7,150 nt of DNA from Caldilineaceae bacterium (GTDB lineage: Bacteria > Chloroflexota > Anaerolineae > Caldilineales > Caldilineaceae), in NCBI GenBank assembly GCA_028819675.1, contig JAPPKT010000262.1:1-7150 (forward strand), read 5' to 3'. Under the pieces are notes generated by a model. That model did no database searches. It had not been told where the DNA came from and saw only the letters and a list, made by a program, of their open reading frames with translations. Positions 4,169-7,150 of the stretch are shown one piece after another. Both the position numbers and the translations under genes were made by a program. The first letter of the stretch is position 1. The number at the start of each line of letters is the position of its first letter.

Positions 4169-5614
4169 ATGTCCGAAAATGAACAAACGCAACCCAACGT
4201 GATCGTAGTCGTCGCCGATACCTTGCGCACAGCCTTTCTCGGCTGCTACGGCAACGACTGGATACACACGCCTTCAATCGACCGCTTTGCCCAACAAAGC
4301 GTCCGCTTTGCGCGTGCCCATCCCGAATGTCTCCCCACCATCCCCACCAGGCGCACCCTGCATAGCGGCCGCCGCGCCTTCCCCTTCAACGACTACCGAC
4401 CGGTCCCGTGGGACAACGTCTACCTGCCCGGCTGGCAACCGATGAACGCCGAAGAAAGCACGATCGCCGAAACGTTGCAGCAGGCCGGCTACCACACCGG
4501 CTTCGTCGCCGACGTACCCCACTACTTCGTGCCGGGCATGAACTTTACCCGCGGCTTCCAGCAATGGGAATTCGTTCGCGGCCAGGCCGAAGACCGCTGG
4601 CACGCTGTCGCAGACGCCGACCCGGTACTCTTTGACCGCTACCGCGCCGGCGCCACCGACCGGATAGCCGCCCATCTGGTCAATGTTCGCCCTCAGCTTC
4701 CGGAAGAAGACTGGCCGACCGCCCGCACCTTCCAATGGGCCATCGACTTTCTGCGCGATAACCACCCGCCCGGCCGCAACCGGGACACCTCCCCCTTCTA
4801 TCTCTACGTCGACAGCTTCACCCCGCACGAAACATGGGAAGCCCCCCTCCACTACTATGATCTCTACGGCACTCGTGCCCAGCGCGAACCGATCTGCCTC
4901 ACAGCCGCCTACGGGCCCTTCGCCGATCAATACGACGACCGCATCCCCAGCATCCGCGCCAACTACGCCGGGCTCGTCACCATGGTCGATACCTGGTTCG
5001 GCCGCCTCCTCGAAACCGTCGACCAGCTGGAGCTGCGGGACAACACGCTGGTCTTCTTCTTCAGCGATCACGGCACCAACTTCGGCGAAAACCCGGACGG
5101 GATAATGGGAAAGCCCGCCGACTACATGTACCCCGGAACCATGAACATCCCGCTGCTCATGCGCCATCCCGCCGGCCTCGGAGCAGGCCAGAGCCGCGAC
5201 GAATTTGTCTACACCTTGGACGTGCCCGCCACGATTCTCGCGGCCACCCGCCAGCAGTCAGCCGACCCCGTCGAAGGTCAGAATCTGCTGCCTCTGCTCG
5301 ATGATGGGGGCGAATTCGCCCGCCGCGAGTACCTTACTTGCCGCTATGGCAACGCCGTCTGGTACCGCGATGACCGCAACTGGTTCTTCGACGCCGTCGA
5401 CTGGCAATCGCCGTCCAACGGGCGGCAGCCAATCACGCGCCTGTTCGATCTCGAGTCCGACCCCGACTGCCGTGTGAACATCGCCGCCCACAGCCCCGAG
5501 CGTGTCGCTCTGGCCCGCGACCGAATCCTCGCCGACGCCGGCGGTCATCTCAACTATTATGAGCGTCACGATTCCACCGACGCTCTCGGACGACCGCTGT
5601 TTTCCAGCAGGTAG
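4169..5614 (+). CDS. Sulfatase-family hydrolase with Thr at the nucleophile position
   Basis: The protein has 481 residues, normal for the sulfatase branch of the alkaline phosphatase superfamily, with no signal peptide, so probably cytosolic. Family features: VVVADTLR with metal ligand Asp17, LGCYGN (24-29), TPSIDRFA (34-41), SFTPHETW with His220, FFFSDHGTNFGE with Asp300 and His301, and GK with Lys315. The active-site signature reads CLPTIPTRRTLHSGR (54-68). The position normally held by the Cys or Ser converted to formylglycine (C/S-x-P-x-R) is Thr57 (codon 4337-4339, ACC). Cys54 lies three residues earlier and out of register. Thr is a nucleophile in other members of this superfamily (NPP-type phosphodiesterases), so the enzyme may act on phosphate esters or have lost sulfatase activity. 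Substrate unknown. It starts 26 bp after the SH3-like gene with no clear SD, which suggests coupled translation, and sits upstream of an Ldh2-type dehydrogenase. Confidence 0.92.
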   Translation: MSENEQTQPNVIVVVADTLRTAFLGCYGNDWIHTPSIDRFAQQSVRFARAHPECLPTIPTRRTLHSGRRAFPFNDYRPVPWDNVYLPGWQPMNAEESTIAETLQQAGYHTGFVADVPHYFVPGMNFTRGFQQWEFVRGQAEDRWHAVADADPVLFDRYRAGATDRIAAHLVNVRPQLPEEDWPTARTFQWAIDFLRDNHPPGRNRDTSPFYLYVDSFTPHETWEAPLHYYDLYGTRAQREPICLTAAYGPFADQYDDRIPSIRANYAGLVTMVDTWFGRLLETVDQLELRDNTLVFFFSDHGTNFGENPDGIMGKPADYMYPGTMNIPLLMRHPAGLGAGQSRDEFVYTLDVPATILAATRQQSADPVEGQNLLPLLDDGGEFARREYLTCRYGNAVWYRDDRNWFFDAVDWQSPSNGRQPITRLFDLESDPDCRVNIAAHSPERVALARDRILADAGGHLNYYERHDSTDALGRPLFSSR

Positions 5615-5686
5615 TTTACGATTCACCTGGGGTCGGTTATCGCTGGCTGCACCGCCCACCCGCCTCAGGCCACAGGAGTTTGCCCT

Positions 5687-6751
5687 ATGCCCAAGATTGC
5701 TGCCGATCGACTCGAACGGATCGCAGGACGGCTCATGCAGGCCGCCGGCGCCTCCTCCGCTGAAGCCGCTACCATCGCCCGCCACCTGATCGCCGCCAAT
5801 CTCGCCGGCCACGACTCACACGGTGTCATCCATGTCTCCGGCTACATCGCCTCAATCCAAAAGGGCCACGTGCAGCCCGGCGCCCCTTTCACCATCACAC
5901 AGGAGAGCCGCGCCACAACCGTCGTAGACGGAAACTGGGGCTTTGGATTCACCGTTTCCGAGCGGGCCATGCAGCTGACCATCGACAAAGCCCGCCGCGA
6001 AAACGTCGCCGCCGCCACCGTCGTACGCCAGGGCCACGTCGGCCGCCTGACCGACTACCCCCTCATGGCTGCCGAAACCGGCATGATCGGGCTGATGACC
6101 GCCGACTCCGGCCGCGGCCCCAAGAGCGTTGCCCCGTTCGGCGGACGCGAACCCCGCCTCGGCACCAACCCAATCTGCATCGCCGTCCCTTCCAACCTCG
6201 ACGGCCCCTTCTACATCGACATCGCAACCTCCGCCGTCGCCGGCGGCAAACTGGGCGTTGCCATCCAGCGCAATCAGGCAATACCCACCGGCTGGGTGAT
6301 CGACAGCCAAGGCCGCGCCTCCACAGACCCCGCCGCCGCCCGCAACGGCGGCGCCATGCTGCCCCTCGGCGGTTCCGAAGGCCACAAAGGGTACGGCCTT
6401 TCTTCCATGGTCGAAATCCTTTCGGGACTGCTGACCGGCCTGGGGTTCGGGATCGAACCGACCGGCCGCCACAACGACGGCTGCTTCATGGCCGTCTTTC
6501 AAGTTGATGCCTTCCGTCCTTTGGAAGAATTCAAGCGGGAAGTAACCGAATTCGCCCAATACCTGACCGCAACACCGCCTGCCGAAGGGATCGAACGCGT
6601 CTACTACCCCGGCGAACTCGAATACTTGCGGACCCAAAAAGGCCGCGAGGATGGCATATATGTCGAAGAGAAGACCTGGCACAGGCTTGAAGAACTGGCC
6701 GGCGAACTTGGCGTCGACGAGGACTTCTCCTCTGATCAAAATGGCCGGTAA
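5687..6751 (+). CDS. Malate/L-lactate dehydrogenase family (Ldh2) oxidoreductase
   Basis: The protein has 354 residues, the usual length. This NAD(P)-dependent family is unrelated to classical LDH/MDH. It oxidises 2-hydroxy acids such as malate, L-lactate, sulfolactate or ureidoglycolate, or reduces the matching 2-oxo (or cyclic imine) compounds. Seen: DSHG (43-46) with the conserved His45, RQGHVGR (114-120) with His117, RLGTNP (156-161), the DIATSAVAGGK segment (177-187), IPTGWVID (198-205), TDP (212-214), and GHKGYGLSSMVEILSG (231-246), which shapes the cofactor site. Family members often have Arg two residues after the SHG-V motif; here it is His49. AGGAG (5674-5678) lies eight bases before ATG 5687. 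The gene is 72 bp after the sulfatase-like gene and is the last of the cluster; palindromic repeats follow. If the neighbour handled a sulfo-compound, a sulfolactate-type substrate would be attractive, but this is speculation. Confidence 0.92.
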   Translation: MPKIAADRLERIAGRLMQAAGASSAEAATIARHLIAANLAGHDSHGVIHVSGYIASIQKGHVQPGAPFTITQESRATTVVDGNWGFGFTVSERAMQLTIDKARRENVAAATVVRQGHVGRLTDYPLMAAETGMIGLMTADSGRGPKSVAPFGGREPRLGTNPICIAVPSNLDGPFYIDIATSAVAGGKLGVAIQRNQAIPTGWVIDSQGRASTDPAAARNGGAMLPLGGSEGHKGYGLSSMVEILSGLLTGLGFGIEPTGRHNDGCFMAVFQVDAFRPLEEFKREVTEFAQYLTATPPAEGIERVYYPGELEYLRTQKGREDGIYVEEKTWHRLEELAGELGVDEDFSSDQNGR

Positions 6752-6859
6752 CAAATTCCCCCTTGCCCTAAACCGCGATTTGGCCCGTGCAGACCTGGTC
6801 TTGGGGTCATCGGCGCTGACAGACCGCCCAGCCCGGCCCTTGCCCCTCCCCCAGCACCT
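6752..6859. other. Spacer after the last gene, no terminator seen
   Basis: The bases between the TAA of the Ldh2-type gene and the first right-hand palindrome contain no T-tract hairpin and no credible ORF. A pyrimidine-rich run (6830-6852) precedes the palindrome. Termination, if intrinsic, would have to depend on the two palindromes or lie beyond. Confidence 0.4.
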
Positions 6860-6887
6860 GTAGGGGCACCCCTTGTGGGTGCCCTCG
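6860..6887. repeat. Dispersed palindromic repeat, copy 3 (perfect)
   Basis: GGGCACCC (6864-6871) pairs perfectly with GGGTGCCC (6877-6884) around loop CTTGT (6872-6876). Leading GTAG and trailing TCG are shared with copy 4. The 28 bases are identical to copy 4, 63 bp further on, and both are followed by TTGGGCTGCA (6902-6911 and, from TTTGGGCTGCA, about 6954-6964), so the duplicated unit is longer than the hairpin. It lies 109 bp after the last gene and might protect the mRNA end or weakly terminate it; no T-tract is present. Confidence 0.85.
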
Positions 6888-6922
6888 CCCTCGCACCCAA
6901 GTTGGGCTGCATGCATAGACCC

Positions 6923-6950
6923 GTAGGGGCACCCCTTGTGGGTGCCCTCG
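6923..6950. repeat. Dispersed palindromic repeat, copy 4 (perfect)
   Basis: This is identical over 28 bases to copy 3. The arms are GGGCACCC (6927-6934) and GGGTGCCC (6940-6947) with loop CTTGT. GCACGT (6962-6967) and the promoter of leader B follow closely, just as copy 2 is followed by GCACGT (267-272) and leader A. The palindrome pair therefore belongs to a larger block found at both ends of the window. Confidence 0.85.
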
Positions 6951-6995
6951 TACTTTGGGCTGCACGTGAATTGCAGCGCAATCGCATCAAAAACC

Positions 6996-7005
6996 GTGAT
7001 ATAAT
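6996..7005 (+). promoter_or_regulatory. Extended -10 promoter of leader copy B
   Basis: GTGATATAAT is identical to the ten bases at 375-384: TATAAT at 7000-7005 with TGA before it. The predicted start is G7012, exactly the equivalent of G391. TTGCAG (6971-6976) resembles a -35 box but is 23 bp away, too far to count. Conservation between copies starts about 30 bp upstream of the box, so the promoter belongs to the repeated unit. Confidence 0.72.
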
Positions 7006-7011
7006 ATCCCT

Positions 7012-7147
7012 GTGCCAAAATGCGAAAAGGTACTGCTGGGCGTACTGCCATGAAGCCATGACTCTCGCTAGCTGGGAATCTGAAGGCGAAGCAGAGCCCG
7101 TACAAGACTGTGAACTGCCCAGTACCCAACGAAAACAGCGAGGATTC
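7012..7147 (+). ncRNA. Structured leader RNA, copy B (unknown family)
   Basis: This is the second copy of the element at 391-541, aligned without a gap from the promoter to about 7111 (constant offset 6621). Pairing is stronger here: GGTACT (7029-7034) with AGTACC (7121-7126), a 3-nt bulge GCT, then GGGC (7038-7041) with GCCC (7117-7120), together closing the conserved core. A small hairpin CATG-AAGC-CATG (7049-7060) lies inside the variable part, near the position of the GTCT/AGAC hairpin in copy A. The core carries TCGC/GCGA (7066-7068 with 7086-7088 at its centre), AATCTG and AGGCGAAG. The second variable part is 15 nt shorter than in copy A and lacks its TTTACC/GGTAAA hairpin. The end, ACAGCGAGGATTCGTG, leads into a gene beyond the window, so a cis-acting leader is a fair reading; a mobile-element RNA is the main alternative. 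Confidence 0.58.
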
Positions 7148-7150
7148 GTG
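7140..7150 (+). promoter_or_regulatory. Ribosome binding site and GTG start of a gene outside the window
   Basis: GAGGA (7140-7144) is followed after three bases by GTG (7148-7150), the last codon visible. Spacing and context match the end of copy A (534-544). The product of this gene would decide between the riboswitch-like and transposon-like readings of the leader, but nothing of it is visible. Confidence 0.45.

Noticed and set aside
4274..5167. Minus-strand frame of 297 codons opposite the sulfatase-like gene, and a similar one at 2222-3097 opposite the lipoprotein
   Set aside because: Both mirror confident + strand genes, show no family motif, and have composition typical of antisense frames of GC-rich genes.
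6860..6950. Intrinsic terminators for the gene cluster
   Set aside because: The hairpins are strong, but neither is followed by a T-tract. They fit a dispersed repeat better.
7060..7120. Cobalamin-riboswitch-like resemblance in copy B (GGGAATCTG... then GACTGTGAACTGCC)
   Set aside because: The similarity is to short fragments only. Copy A does not preserve them, and the conserved B12-box layout is absent.
5852..7129. Long minus-strand frame of 425 codons
   Set aside because: It lies antisense to the Ldh2-type gene, has low-complexity Gly/Ala/Val-rich composition, and runs through both palindromes. It is a GC-driven shadow.

Overview
The window looks like an accessory stretch of a GC-rich bacterial chromosome, most likely Chloroflexota (Anaerolineae or Caldilineae type). 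That assignment is an inference from three things: dispersed GTAGGGGC...CTTGT...GCCC palindromes of the kind common in those genomes, the pairing of an LSAC-type lipoprotein with a membrane-anchored SH3-like protein, and the strongly C-ending codon use. It is not proven from the window. I see no rRNA, tRNA, CRISPR array, transposase or phage gene.

Layout. Positions 1-1423 hold no convincing gene. They contain GC hairpins (1-44), two dispersed palindromes (157-182 and 227-252), a promoter plus structured leader ending in a ribosome binding site and GTG (copy A, 375-544), short repeats (584-715), and a decaying array with a 118-bp period (about 745-1122). Five genes follow on the + strand: a short-chain dehydrogenase (1439-2206), a lipoprotein of unknown function (2318-3154), a single-pass membrane protein with an SH3-like C-terminal domain (3309-4142), a sulfatase-family hydrolase (4169-5614) and a malate/L-lactate dehydrogenase-family oxidoreductase (5687-6751). 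Spacing of 26-154 bp allows one transcript. The SDR, sulfatase-like enzyme and Ldh2-type enzyme would fit catabolism of a (possibly sulfated) sugar or hydroxy acid, but no substrate can be read from the sequence.

Right end. After the last gene come two identical 28-bp palindromes (6860-6887 and 6923-6950), then a second copy of the promoter and leader (copy B, 6996-7147) that ends in the same ribosome binding site and GTG exactly at the window edge. The gene it drives lies outside.

The most unusual signal is this duplicated promoter-leader. Both copies have a perfect extended -10 box and the same predicted transcript start, a conserved 5' tag, a 31-nt region of almost fully different sequence but identical length, a conserved core of about 52 nt, a second variable region, and the same SD-GTG ending. 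The variable regions can pair with each other in both copies through different bases, which supports a structured RNA. It could be a riboswitch-like cis-regulatory leader or the RNA-coding end of a mobile element; I could not match it to a known family. A second point of interest is the sulfatase-family enzyme, which has Thr where the formylglycine-forming Cys/Ser should be.
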